64,000 bases of DNA from Inonotus obliquus (lineage: Eukaryota; Basidiomycota; Agaricomycetes; Hymenochaetales; Hymenochaetaceae): NCBI GenBank assembly GCA_032164295.1, contig JAJHTX010000005.1, positions 1,054,001 to 1,118,000 of the forward strand, read 5' to 3'. The notes under the pieces are model-generated. The model saw nothing but the letters and a program-made list of their open reading frames with translations. It did no database searches and had not been told where the DNA came from. The translations under genes and the position numbers were made by a program. Shown here piece after piece: positions 46,242-56,948 of this stretch (its first letter is position 1; each line of letters begins with the position of its first letter).

Positions 46242-47994
46242 TCAGCAGCCCTTTCTATCACAGAAACCGTAGTACTCCCCCATGTGTATCGGCTCGACCA
46301 ATTCAGGATTGTCACTCGTACCAGCGTGTCCAGGGCTCTTGTGTCCCCAATACATCAATTTGTTCGTTTCGGGCCATTCGTCGATTAGATCGACTAGAGT
46401 TTGTAAATGACCGTACGTCGATGGCTGCTTGGTGCGATGACGTCGATTGCCGGCAATGGAAAGCTGAATTGCACCTGCAGTTCCAGCAAGCGACACGTAC
46501 AGAATCTGAAAGGAAATAGGGTAGAAAGAGTAAGCAACAACGGATATAAGATATATGCTTTCGAGGATCACAGACCTGCACTGGGCGAATCTGAAGCCCA
46601 GTATCTGCACTCACACCAACCGCAAGACCAAAAAGCCAATGGAGGGCCGGCTCAGCGACGAAGAGTTCTATCGGATAAATAGACATGAACATCTTTTCAA
46701 TCCAGGAAACAGAATGATCAGCGCCTCGTTCCGAGCTAGCCTTGCGCCAAATCCGTTCATCTATCGCGACACGTGTGATCGAATCAAAACATGTTGAAAT
46801 CATGGTAATCATGCTGCCTTGGAACCCGACGAGAATGCCTAGACCCAAAAGTACCCCTGAAGTCGGTGCTTCCCCTTCCCATTTAAAATTCATCGAACCT
46901 GTATCGTCGCTGCCGAGGAATGGGTTCGAGCTATTGGACGTGGACGATGGAACAAGACCCCAATCGTCACCGGGATGAGAGCCTTGTATGCCGGACTTCA
47001 CCATCGCCCAGATAAGGAGCGCCCAGTAATAACCTGCCACCACTATCATCCAAACATACATTGTAACTTGGCGGAACTGGGGATGTGACACCCAGAGCGA
47101 CTCCTGGACCTCTCGCGGCTGAATTGATCCTTCGTGATGCAAGTCGCATAAGGCGTGCATACATCGTCCAGGTCGTCTTTGGAGTATGTCATTAAAGTAT
47201 AAGGCAGCGGCGGTGGCAAAGGGTGACTGGTCCCAGGTTCGTATCTCGGTCGAATATATTGCGTAAGCTGCGACTGCCGAATGCAGGAGAACCGCGAATC
47301 CGAGGACGTACAGCGCAACGAAAGAGACTATAGCGTCGTAGCCTCCGTTCTCCGTCTCCATGCCAAGGAGTACCATTGAACTAGCTGCATACGTGATCGT
47401 AAGGCAGAGAGCCGCCACGACATTCGCAGGCAACCCATTGGCCGACCACCAGTCGTAAGATGACTGGAGAAAACGTATGTTGGTGTTAAATTCAAGGCGC
47501 GGCTTCTTCGTAAGTCTGTCAATCTCTGATGCGAGTTTCCATTTGAGAGCCGTTTCGTGTGCCCTACCGCTCGACCAGACGGAAAACTTCACAAAGGTGA
47601 GATTGAGAAATAGTAGGAAGGCTTCCCGAATCCATGGAGGGTTCAACGTCATGCGCAGATTCCCGTTGCTATATCTGCTCGGATCGAACGGTAGAATCTG
47701 GTATTGGAGGAGCATTCCTGCTAGGATACAGGCGAGAGCGAAAGGGAAGCTGATCAGGAGCCCACATATTACTTGCTTATAGGTGGCGGGGTCTGTATTA
47801 TATCGGAAAGACTGAGCTTCCTTGCGCGACGCGTCGCCGTTCATGACTGCAGTTCCACCGCATCCCGCTTCGGAAATATGTTCGCATTGTTGGAGAAGAT
47901 GCCTACTAGATTCGCAAGACTCTTCAGCGGCCCGCGTCTCGCCTTGCTGGAGAAGAGGAGCACTGGGGTCAGAATATCCTTCAGCTTCTTCCAT
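46242..47994 (-). CDS. Multi-pass membrane protein of unknown function
   Basis: Minus-strand exons 47994-46576 and 46505-46242 (phase 0, GTCTGT...TTTCAG) give 560 aa. About eight hydrophobic segments are visible, including VICGLLISFPFALACILAGM, AFLLFLNLTFVKFSVW, VVAALCLTITYAASSMVLLG, IVSFVALYVLGFAVLLHSAV, YVWMIVVAGYYWALLIWAMV, GVLLGLGILVGFQGSMITMI, FMSIYPIELFVAEPALHWLF and ILYVSLAGTAGAIQLSI. The N-terminal 70 residues are hydrophilic, and a Ser/Gly/Asp-rich loop lies between helices five and six. The C-terminal tail is soluble. The architecture resembles uncharacterised basidiomycete membrane proteins; no transporter signature was recognised. A truncated copy is present at 42760-43209. Confidence 0.8.
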
Positions 47995-48927
47995 CGTGTC
48001 CTTCCTGTGGAATATAGGCAGTATGCTTCCCAGGTACTAGTGAGGAGAGGTGAAGTGAGTGCTCGCGGTGAAAGCGGCGGACCAAGTATCGTTACTTATA
48101 TCCCCCACGCCTCGTGAAGATGACACGCTGAGAAAGCACGTCGGCGTCTCCAGAAGAACCATGCACACGACTCTGGAGGAGCACGATATGGCCAATGGCG
48201 GGAATTACGAGGGTCGTCAAAGGTCAATGTAATAGTAGTGGCGCAGGCGATACGCGCTAATCACGTCTGTTTATCCACAAACGTGTTGATATGGGCGACA
48301 TGAAATGAGACTTCCATACGAGCGTTAGCTGTAAGTTGCTCCGAGTTTCTGCGGACACGCTCCCTCCTCGCAGCAAGGTCAATTTTTAGACCCACCCAGA
48401 ATGACGATAAGGCATTGCGTCGAAGGTCAGTCCCAAACTACGGAAAAGCTTGGATTAGAATCAGCTCAAGGCAGGATGTTTTCTATCATCGCATCATCCA
48501 GAGCCCGCATACCACCAGCTTGGAACCTCCTCCGCAGGTTTGAAGTGATCTCTGATAATTCATAGTTATGATCGAATCGTATCATTTAATGAGGCATATG
48601 GAAGCCTAGTTGACGATTGTTGCGTGGGAGTCGTCCAATTGGGTCGTGTGTCAGATAAGCTCTGAATAGAGTCGCGGATAAACTCGAATAGACAGGAAGT
48701 GCTTAGCATGTAGTTCATAAAGCGGATCCAAAAAGAGTGCTGTATGTGCCGTATACGTCTAACACAAGCTTCACCAGCCATTGGCGCACACTGAGGCGAA
48801 TCTGTGACAGAACGGCAGGTGCTTCATAACGGTCCGGACACCCAGATTGGCTAGAATCCCCTGACTAAAAGAACAAAACGGGAGATCAGCAGGTAAGATA
48901 GCCGCTAGAACTGGGTTAGGGCAATAG
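47995..48927. other. Intergenic part of duplication copy B
   Basis: Non-coding spacer equivalent to 43210-44198. It contains the promoter of the membrane protein gene near 48000-48200. No other gene is seen. Confidence 0.45.
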
Positions 48928-49781
48928 TTACGCACCTCTGAGAATAAAGTTCGCAAGCACGGCAAGGAAAGTAATGCGGAGATGACAACTGGTCCGATGA
49001 TTCGGTCTGTAGTTCTGAGTCAGGAAAGCAGCAACGAAAGAGTCGCTGAAAGGAATTGGATGGATCTAACCGCTCACCGAGATGTCCCGGGTCGCGTTTG
49101 CGAATCATTGTGATACGTTTCTGGTATACGTACCAGCCATAGATCTGTAACGTTCCATTACAAGTGTTCTCAGTAGCAGCTCAAAGAAGAGGATTGGAAG
49201 TGGGAAAGGAGCCTTGATGCACCACTATACCAATACTAATGAGCGCATACTTAAACATATGCAAAGTCACGCGCGATTGCATCCTCTGAGGCATTGAAGA
49301 GAGCGAGAGCGAGAGTGCCAATGACCGATATTAAGGCAGGCTACCCATGCTAAAACCCTATTAAATCAGAGAGTAAATATGAAATGTATTAGTACTCACT
49401 GCGCTCTTTAGCAAGCCACACTTTCCCTTCCACTCTTATTGGAGTTGCAATCTTCTTCGGTATGCGGACAGTAACAGCAGGTGCCGATTCCGCTCGTGCA
49501 GTGCCACCTCCATCTGTACCGTCCTCATTCTCATCTCCACCGTCACCTTGTACATTATTACCAGTCGATTGATAGTCTGATACGACTACATCTCCCTCTC
49601 CCTCGGGTATCCTATCCCTACGGGTCTCACGGTCTCGATTCCTACGTGAAGTGTCCGGAAGAGACTCGAGTGCGATGGAAGAGAACGGTGACAATACGGC
49701 ATGCCAGGAGCGCCTGAGAATTCCTTCTGGTTTCGTTTCCGGGTTCGTAGTCCGTCGATGAGGAGTCGTTGTAGATGCCAT
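48928..49781 (-). pseudogene. Vtc1-like DUF202 gene with frameshifts
   Basis: The same four-exon layout as at 44199-45043 is recognisable, with start ATG 49781-49779 and final stop TAA 48930-48928. The first exon is nearly identical to copy A. Exon 2 has a 5-bp deletion (about 49323) inside the first transmembrane helix and a 4-bp insertion (about 49250) near its end, and the last exon has lost at least one base (about 48966). FANERTW has become LAKERTW. Together these changes prevent translation of the membrane core. Splice signals are still present, so decay is recent. Confidence 0.82.
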
Positions 49782-50048
49782 TGTTTTTCCCTGGCTTTGG
49801 TGGAAGAACTTCAGGTCGGGATTAGGTCGTGACTGGTCGGTCCGGTGACGGGTCACAGTACGAGTGAGATAAGATAAGATGTGAAGATAACCACGTGTCA
49901 GATGCTTCGGGTATTTCAAACGAGATGACGTTCGTGGTGTGAACTCACCGGCGACTTTGCTCCTTACCTTTTGCGTCAAAAATCGAGTACGTCCATTTGT
50001 CTGTGTATATGCGCCTTTGCGGTAAACATATCTCGTAGTTGAACGGCA

Positions 50049-50840
50049 ATGAAGACGAAGTCACTTGATCAGTTCGATGCTCTCATCTTTGATGTCTATG
50101 GTACTCTAATCGTAGGATCAAAAAACTACCTTTGCGAACATCATTATCTCATTAAAACTTCACTTCAGGACTGGGAAACGGGCATATATACAGCCTTGAA
50201 TCCTATCCTCCAACGAGCAGATTCGACATTCTCAAGGAAGGATGCGCTTCTTGCGTTCTTCTCCGTCGAGAAGGACCTGCAAGTTCAGTACCCGACTTTA
50301 CATTACAATCAACTTTTAGCAGCCGTCCATTCCGCCTTCGCTACACGCCTAGGAACATCGTCTAGCCCCCAAGAAGATCAAGCATTTGGAAGTTCCATCG
50401 CAGCATGGCCCGTGTTTCCAGACACAGCCGTCGCACTCGCATCACTCAAGAAATACTACAAACTCATTGTCCTCTCGAATGTTGACAACCATTCCTTCAA
50501 CACCTTCTCGCGTCCCGTTCTCGAGAGTGCTGGTGGAACATTCGACATCGTGCTCACAGCACAAGACCTCGGTGCATACAAACCGGATCCGGCAAACTTC
50601 GAAGCAGCGCTACATACGATTGAAGAGAAGTTGGGCATTGTAAAGGACAAAGTCCTGGTCACAGCAAACAGTCTATACCACGATCATGAACCTGCAAACG
50701 CACTGGGTATTAGCAGCGTATGGATAGACCGGGACGGCGCAACAATCGGAGTTGATTCTTCCCAGGCAACGTACGATTTCCGATACAAGACTCTGGGAGA
50801 AATGGCGGAAACGAGGGAAAAACATAGTTCAAATGCATGA
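50049..50840 (+). CDS. HAD-superfamily hydrolase, haloacid dehalogenase type II-like
   Basis: Exons 50049-50111 and 50169-50840 give 244 aa, the usual size for type II haloacid dehalogenases. Motif I is DVYGT with the nucleophile Asp15. Motif II is LSNVD, motif III the Lys in YKPDP, and motif IV lies in NSLYHDHEPANALGISSVWI. Members cleave 2-haloacids or phosphate esters by forming an aspartyl intermediate; the natural substrate here cannot be told. The 57-bp intron is a multiple of three and has no stop, so an unspliced message would encode a 263-aa protein with 19 extra residues right after motif I. A truncated copy lies at 45294-45593. Confidence 0.9.
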   Translation: MKTKSLDQFDALIFDVYGTLIVGSKNYLCEHHYLIKTSLQDWETGIYTALNPILQRADSTFSRKDALLAFFSVEKDLQVQYPTLHYNQLLAAVHSAFATRLGTSSSPQEDQAFGSSIAAWPVFPDTAVALASLKKYYKLIVLSNVDNHSFNTFSRPVLESAGGTFDIVLTAQDLGAYKPDPANFEAALHTIEEKLGIVKDKVLVTANSLYHDHEPANALGISSVWIDRDGATIGVDSSQATYDFRYKTLGEMAETREKHSSNA

Positions 50841-51036
50841 ATATGAATTATATGATGTATGATGTAATATAACGTGATATCCAAATATGGAACTTTGCTC
50901 TTGTAAACCTGTGCAGGTGCACCCAAAGAAGGAATAAAATGACACGTGATATGACGACTCTGGGTGATTCTCGACTGTTCGCCTTGTTTCGGTAGATTTC
51001 AGCTACGCCCGCTCCTCCCGACTCCCTCCCTGATTC

Positions 51037-51044
51037 TTATATAC
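51037..51044 (+). promoter_or_regulatory. TATA-like box of the Hsp40 gene
   Basis: TTATATAC lies about 78 bp upstream of the start codon and is followed by a CT-rich stretch, a common fungal promoter layout. No clean heat-shock element array was found. Confidence 0.45.
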
Positions 51045-51114
51045 TCCTCTCTTCATTCTTCTTCCTCACCCGATATCTTTCTCTTTCATTACATCCTCGT
51101 ACCTCTCCCCAATC

Positions 51115-52379
51115 ATGGGCAAAGACTACTATAAGATTCTTGAAATACCTCGCGACGCCTCAGAAAACGACATAAAGAAGGCATATCGAAGGGCGGCGTT
51201 GAAGTATCATCCTGACCGCAGCGCAAGCGCAGAAAAGTCTGACGAGAAATTCAAGGAGGTATGATCCCTTTTTTCTCGACTTCCTTGTCAGTTCACTCAC
51301 TCTTCACCCGCTTGATAGGCCTCAGAGGCCTTTGAAGTCCTCAGCGACAGCAACAAACGAGCCGTATTTGATCAGTATGGCGAGGAGGGCCTCAAGGCCG
51401 GGCCCACTCCAGACGGAGCTGCAGGTGGACCATTCGGTGCTGGCGGATTCCCTGGTGCAGGTCCATCATTTGGTGGAGGTGGATTCCCAGGCGGTACATC
51501 CTTCACATTCACGTCAGGCGGGCCAGGTGGCGCTCGGTCTACGCGTTTCTCACCCTCAGATCCGAATCGCATATTCGAGTAAGTACCCTAACAACCAGAA
51601 AGCAGGGTTAAATTTACTGATGTGTATCTGTTAGGCAATTCTTCAGGTCGATGGGAGGTGGCGGGCTGGGAAGTATGTTCGACGATGACGATGACGGACA
51701 AACCTTTTTCATGGGTAGCGGTGGAATGCCCGGTGGAATGCCTGGTATGAGCGGTATGAGCGGTACGGGCGGAATGGGAGGAATGCCTCGACGATCCCAG
51801 ACTCAACCCACTTCTCCCACAACCGATCGCGAACCCTCCGAAATACAACGTCCCCTCAAAGTCACCCTCGAAGAACTCTACAATGGAGCAACCAAACATC
51901 TCAAAGTCGGTCGTCGACTCCACAACGGGCGAACAGAAGAGAAAGTACTAGAAATCGCTGTATTGCCTGGATGGAAGAGTGGGACGAAGATCCGTTTCCC
52001 TCGCGCAGGGAATGAGACATCACCTTCCGGAGAAGCGCAGGACCTCGTGTTCGTCGTCGAAGAAAAACCACATTCTCGTTTCTCACGAGGCGGTTCCGAA
52101 CTCATTCTAAACGAGAAAATCTCCCTCATTGACGCATTAACGAACGTCGGCGGTGGTAAGCGGCAAATCGAACACCTCGACGGGCGAAGAATCAGCATAC
52201 CTTTACCCTTAGGCGTTATCAAACCTGGATTGGAGACCCGCGTACCAGGTGAGGGTATGCCTATTCGCAAGGAGGGTGCTGTAAAGAAGAGGGGAGACTT
52301 GATCGTCCGGTGGGAAGTCCAGTTCCCTGATCGACTAACCCCTGCGCAGAGAGAAGGTGTAAGGAAGGTGCTTGGCTGA
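51115..52379 (+). CDS. SIS1: Type II Hsp40 co-chaperone (DnaJ, Sis1/DNAJB-like)
   Basis: Exons 51115-51258, 51319-51578 and 51635-52379 give 382 aa. The J domain covers about residues 1-70, with the HPD motif at 32-34 that stimulates Hsp70 ATPase. A Gly/Phe-rich region and then a Gly/Met-rich stretch (repeats of GGMPG and GMSG) occupy about 75-180. There is no CxxCxGxG zinc-finger region, which makes it type II. The C-terminal substrate-binding and dimerisation domain starts near 190 ([16 protein letters not shown]) and ends with VRKVLG. Sis1-type proteins work with cytosolic and nuclear Hsp70 in folding and disaggregation. Confidence 0.94.
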
Positions 52380-53246
52380 TTTCCATTATTGAAACACAAA
52401 CGTGGAGGATTCTACTACAAGATCTCATCTCTTGATGATTTCCATTTGCTTCACTCCGAATTCTCACTCCTCCCGATTTGCGTTGTTGTAGTTTCCTAGT
52501 GCGTGTTGTGATTAAACCTAAACCTTGTATTTTTTCTCTTAACTTTGATGCAAGTGTATAATAGATACCCTCAATGAAGTCTTTCCGTCCACGGAAGTAT
52601 TATGCGCTTGATCTGCTTAAATAATTTGACTTGTATATACAAAGTTTACTCACAGCTTCCTCAGTACAACCTCTCGGGCACCGAAATATATAATACGGAT
52701 GCGACTTCAGAAATTTGGTGGTATTATTCCCCCTTTATAACGATTATAAACACTATCGAGTAGGGTTTCGGATTGGTCAGTGTATGCTTTACTCCACAGG
52801 ATTCGAAGGGAAGTTGAAGATACTGAAGGCGATGAAGAATTTGAGATGAAGAATTTGAGATGAACTCAGATGGGATGCCATGGCAGCCTGGTCCAACGAG
52901 GAATTTGGTAAGTCATCTAGGTGCGGGTCATGGTTTCCTTGGCCCTACTAAATGGCCTACTTTGATCATGTTTATTCAAGTACCACGAATATTTCGAGGA
53001 GTAGAAACAAAATCTGTAAGATATAAGAGACGAGCGTATCAATAGCTCTGTCGTTTTCCTTCTATGCATATGTCTGCCACTTACACTAGTACTGACTCAT
53101 GAATAGAGCAGGAGAAATAGTAGCTTCTTATTCTTTTACCCGCACCTAAAGGTATTAGCTCTCCACCACCTTCAAACATTTTCTGAATCATCCGGGTCCT
53201 GGTAACTTGCATCTTGTGCTATGCCCGGCTTTGGGAATATATTCGG

Positions 53247-53283
53247 TACTGCACACAAAACGTGCATGTTTTGTGCGTGGTAC
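53247..53283. repeat. Imperfect palindrome with 6-nt loop
   Basis: The arms gtactgcacacaaaac and gttttgtgcgtggtac pair over 16 positions with two or three mismatches or G-T pairs around a gtgcat-like loop. It could form a hairpin in RNA or mark an old insertion end. Confidence 0.55.
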
Positions 53284-53349
53284 AGAATATGACAATCCTC
53301 AAAGTCAAACGCACGGTCTGCAACAGTATTATGTTCCACATTGCTGTGA

Positions 53350-53453
53350 TAGCTACTTTATCCTTTTTGTTTGATGTTAATAGGGCATGCTTGATTATCA
53401 TAGCTACTTATCTACCTTTGTTCGATATTAGCAGGGCATGCCCCCGATTATCA
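53350..53453. repeat. Imperfect 51-53 bp tandem repeat, two units
   Basis: Both units begin tagctactta and contain an agggcatgc core followed by gattatca. They differ at about a dozen positions. Confidence 0.6.
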
Positions 53454-53821
53454 TGACGTCTCCAGTTGTTCTGGGCCTCCATGCATGGCAGAGTGTGATA
53501 GTGGGGTTCTGTGGAACTTACGAGAGTTGCATCAAGCAGTCAAATTAGGAATCTTTTGACTGACCAGTTATGTGATGAATATCACGAGCATGATAAATCT
53601 GTGAAGTGAAAGCGCCAGATGGCCACCCATCCGTCATCAATCTGCAACCTTTACTGCTTCAGAGCCGAGTGTTGATCCGATTCGTTAGTACTATTATCAC
53701 CAGATGTCGTAGGACGTGTCATCAATGACAATATATGTAATTGCCCGGCAATCGCACATGCACGTTTAAAAACTTGATTGAAAGCTACTGAGAAGACATA
53801 CCTAAATTGACACACAGTGAG

Positions 53822-53876
53822 TTGCAGGCGGAATCGAACTGCGAGCTAGTCGCAAGGCTTGCTTACAGGCGCAACA
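53822..53876 (-). other. tRNA-like segment
   Basis: On the minus strand the segment contains AGTTCGATTCC, close to the RNA polymerase III B-box/T-loop consensus, with GTTGC and GCAAC able to pair at its ends and a GCGA-loop-TCGC hairpin between. It is only about 55 nt and no D arm or standard cloverleaf was found, so it is more likely a degenerate tRNA, an organellar-type fragment or a tRNA-derived repeat than a working gene. Confidence 0.2.
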
Positions 53877-54099
53877 TTCGGGGAACATAAAAAACTATCT
53901 CGGACCCTCGACTGCCGCAGTATAGAAGATATTGTGCTGTGTCTAGCTAAGTCGAAGGGTCTGGTTGGAATGTACACGCATGGTCTTTACCTTGATTTCG
54001 GGCTCAAAACGATGTGATGACTCGGAGAAATTAATGGTAGTGGCAGAGGTAATGATGGGAGGAGAAGGGGGGACGGGGAGTAAATGAGACGATAAGATA

Positions 54100-55081
54100 T
54101 CAGGAATCTTGTACACCAATGGAAGTGGCATATTTCTCGATATTTTCGTCCGCTGTACCGGCCCAGCTCGTACCCTCCATAACGCAGGCTCTCCATGAGG
54201 GCGCGGAATGCGTCGCTGCAAGGATTTCAGCGATCACGTCTTCATTCAGGGCAAGCGCGCGTCCCGCATGCGACGCACCACCTCCGCTCGTCGTCGTAGG
54301 TTGAAACTGTGGCTGCGGATGACGAGATACTCTTTCGTTCACGTTGCGCGGAGGTTCGTCACGATTGAAAGAGCCCGACACTTGGTTGACCACATCATCG
54401 GTCAAGATCCAGTCTTGCCAAGGGGTGTTGTCGGATATGAGTGGATCGATGGGCTGGAAGGGGTGATGACCACGGACACGCATCTCATGGATGATGAACA
54501 GGGACGGAAAAGGAGCATGATGATCGTTGACATCAAGGCCTATAGCTTTGCCGTGGAATTGCCGAAGTTCAAGACGATCAGAGTAGTTGATAAACACGAA
54601 CTTGCGGATCTGCTTCTAGTGAATACGTGGCCCAAAGTCAAAACGAACCAAACTCACATTGGGGAGGAAACGAATAAAAAAAAAATAACTATTGAAGAGG
54701 AGGTGATGATTACTACACATAAGCAGTCCATTCCGTGGGTCATGTTCCGGGTGATTCTTGGCCTGCTGAGGGATCCAATTGCGGTCCTTGAGATCCCTCC
54801 ACTGTGTCTACATCAGCGTCGTGTTCGGGGAGTCAAACACCTTTTCGACTTACAACTTCTGGCTCTGACGTGTCGTTGATGTGGCAATGTTGGAGAAGAG
54901 GTCTAATGCTCATCCCACAGATGACACAGCGATGTTGTCCAAGGAATGTGTCTCTTTGATTTATTCCGGTGCTGAACGCAGTGGTCGTCGACAAAGCCGA
55001 CACACTGCGTTCTTCCCAAGCATATCCCGGGGGTGGTGCATCCGGTGGGAGAGGAAGCGCGAACGTCAATAAAGGTAGCAT
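54100..55081 (-). CDS. HNH endonuclease-domain protein (HNH_2-like)
   Basis: Minus-strand exons 55081-54854, 54807-54658 and 54615-54100 give about 297 aa. The nuclease core is recognisable: RCVICG (51-56), LLQHCHI (62-68, the catalytic His region), the spacer with WRDLKDRNWIP and NHPEHDPRNGLLMCSNHHLLF, then FFFIRFLPN. This order of C-x2-C, H-C-H and C-x2-H-H matches fungal HNH_2 proteins, a family expanded in basidiomycetes whose biological role is mostly unknown. The C-terminal 170 residues are not recognised, partly disordered and followed by a short helix. A run of ten T bases in exon 2 (within SYFFFI) makes this gene sensitive to sequencing errors. It lies next to a MITE and the transposon zone. 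Confidence 0.82.
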
Positions 55082-55141
55082 GATGGATGTATCGACTCAA
55101 AACGCAAGCCCCACACGTTAAGTAATATGTAAGCCACGGCG

Positions 55142-55508
55142 GGCAAATCAGGATGGAGGTAAGGTTGGAATTTTAAATGTTTTTTTTGCTGTCATTTTAA
55201 ATGCCGGTAAGCATATCTACCCATAAGATATTATAGATATAAACCACGTGTCGATATTTTAAATATCGATAAGGGTATCGATCAGATTGATATTTTAAAT
55301 ATCAGTCGGGTAGATAATATTCTGTACTAGCATATCTGCCTGAAAGAAATTTAAAATGGCTTTCGCGCTGTCATTTTAAATATCCATAAGCATATCAAAC
55401 CTACCGACACTATAAATATCAATCACGTGCTGATATGCTTACCGGCATTTAAAATGACGGCGAAAAAAAACATTTAAAATTCCAACCTTACCTCCATCCT
55501 GATTTGCC
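55142..55508. mobile_element. 367-bp MITE-like element with long terminal inverted repeats
   Basis: The ends are inverted repeats of about 76 bp beginning GGCAAATCAGGATGGAGGTA, almost identical apart from a small difference near position 47 of the arm. The interior is AT-rich and contains further copies of a TTTTAAAT box and a second copy of the sequence TAAGCATATC. There is no ORF. Length, TIRs and lack of coding capacity define a miniature inverted-repeat element. The near-identity of the arms suggests recent activity. No clear target-site duplication was found at these boundaries. Confidence 0.85.
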
Positions 55509-55858
55509 TGCTGTGAGCGCAGATGTAATGTACAGTCACATGATGCCTCATGCTAAACAGTATACTGTGGTGCCTTGACAATGTTGTTGTATTGCATAAA
55601 GACATATACAATATGCAGGTAGATACATAAACTGGGATCTCAACTGGCATGTACAGTAGGAAAAGGGAGGAGGAAAACAATCTGCAAAAAGATATTGTAG
55701 AAGAAAAACCCCTTCCAACTCAGATAACCCTCCCTCTAACCTGAAACCCAGAATGATGGCCCAGCCCAGATGATCCCCATCGCAGCTCATGACTTTTACA
55801 TCTTTCGGTTTACACCTGCAAAAGGTGCAGTTTCCCCGCAGATACTTTCCTACCTAGA
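55509..55858. other. Spacer after the MITE
   Basis: No gene or repeat recognised. Confidence 0.4.
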
Positions 55859-56948
55859 GTGAATAGATTGGCCTTATCTGATAGCATCCGACCTGGCTAC
55901 TGGTGTGACAACTATCTCCGAGCCCTCCCGCTTTACAACCCTACTAACAAGGATGTTGTCATAGGAAGGCCTTCCTGGCCCCCAATGAAGCCCATTACAG
56001 GCTCAGGACCTCATGGCCCTGCACTGCTGCCGTCCGTCGCTCCCCAACTTACACAGGTATATCCTCCTTATCCACATAACCACCACTCCTTATCTCCAGT
56101 CCAGAAAGGATTGGGACACTAGCACGTAGCTGCGGTGCACCATTACAGCAACTAACCCAGCCCCTAAGCTGCCAAGACAATCTACAGTGCGCAAACTGAA
56201 AGGTAGTGAGAATGGACCTCTGTTGACACAGCGCTCTAGGGGGTAAACGAAGGATAGTTTTTAGACTGGGTTTTGCCAGTTTGCCCAACAAGGAAGGCAA
56301 GTATAACTTACATTGTATGCAAAAGAGATTAACCCCACAGCAAACAGAAAACTGATGTTGCAGGGGAGGCACATCCCTTACACTAATGCAGACCTCCTTG
56401 AAGACGCAAAGATAATCATGAGTCTACCTACCCTGCTATCTATCAATTCTCTCACCTACTATTACTCTTAGCACAAAGGAATACTTGGAGCTACTGTATA
56501 TGAAGTACCAGAGTCTCTCAAGATTTTGGATCGGAAGAAGGGCAAACAACAGACTTTCCTTGCCACACCAGACAATGTTGCTGCGACATCTGCTATGCCT
56601 ATCATACAACCTACAACATCTATGTATCCCGCAACTGAAGAGCTTCCATGTAATACTCCACCTCCTGGTCCACACGCAGCAAGGAATTTCCCATTGGCGT
56701 CAAACTGGTTGCGATCCTTTTCTGAAAATTTAGAAAGAGGTTGTGACAGTTTTGACTATGAGTCACTCATTCCTCTTTTCGAAAATAACAGCATAGTCAG
56801 GCTTGATGATGTCGGCGATTTGAAAAGACAAGGCATAGAGAATCTCATAGGTGAAGCCAATGTTAAACTCAACGTTGGACTAGTAAATCACATCATTTGT
56901 TATGCATCCAAGGACATCAAACAAATCAATAGAATGAGCAAATGGTAA
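55859..56948 (+). pseudogene. Fragment of an unknown protein with a SAM-like helical C-terminus
   Basis: Two plus-strand open pieces, 55859-56056 and 56472-56948, can be joined in phase 0 (CAG|GTATAT...CTCTTAG|C), but the intron would be 415 bp, which is long for this genome, and no ATG start exists in the first piece (it begins with GTG). The second piece ends in a helical region (NWLRSFSENLERG, IVRLDDVGDLKRQGIENLI, LNVGLVNHIICYASKDI) that resembles small SAM-like bundles seen in many basidiomycete proteins. It lies between a MITE and a dead mariner element, so a transposon-associated relic is plausible. Confidence 0.3.

Larger units (their letters stand above)
47053..50345. repeat. Segmental duplication, copy B
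   Basis: The block matches copy A (42760-45593) in the same order and orientation. Here the membrane protein and HAD genes continue beyond the block ends and are intact, while the Vtc1-like gene in the middle is frameshifted. Copy B therefore appears to be the ancestral location and copy A a partial tandem copy. Confidence 0.85.
52380..54099. other. 1.7-kb interval with short repeats and no gene
   Basis: No protein-like frame is seen. The interval contains an inverted repeat (53247-53283), a 51-bp imperfect tandem repeat (53350-53453) and a tRNA-like segment (53822-53876), each listed separately. It marks the passage from the gene block to the transposon zone. Confidence 0.45.

Noticed and set aside
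47046..47318. Minus-strand frame resembling a frame at 42692-43087, as a conserved protein pair
   Set aside because: They are the same wrong frame of the duplicated membrane protein gene; the resemblance reflects the DNA duplication only.
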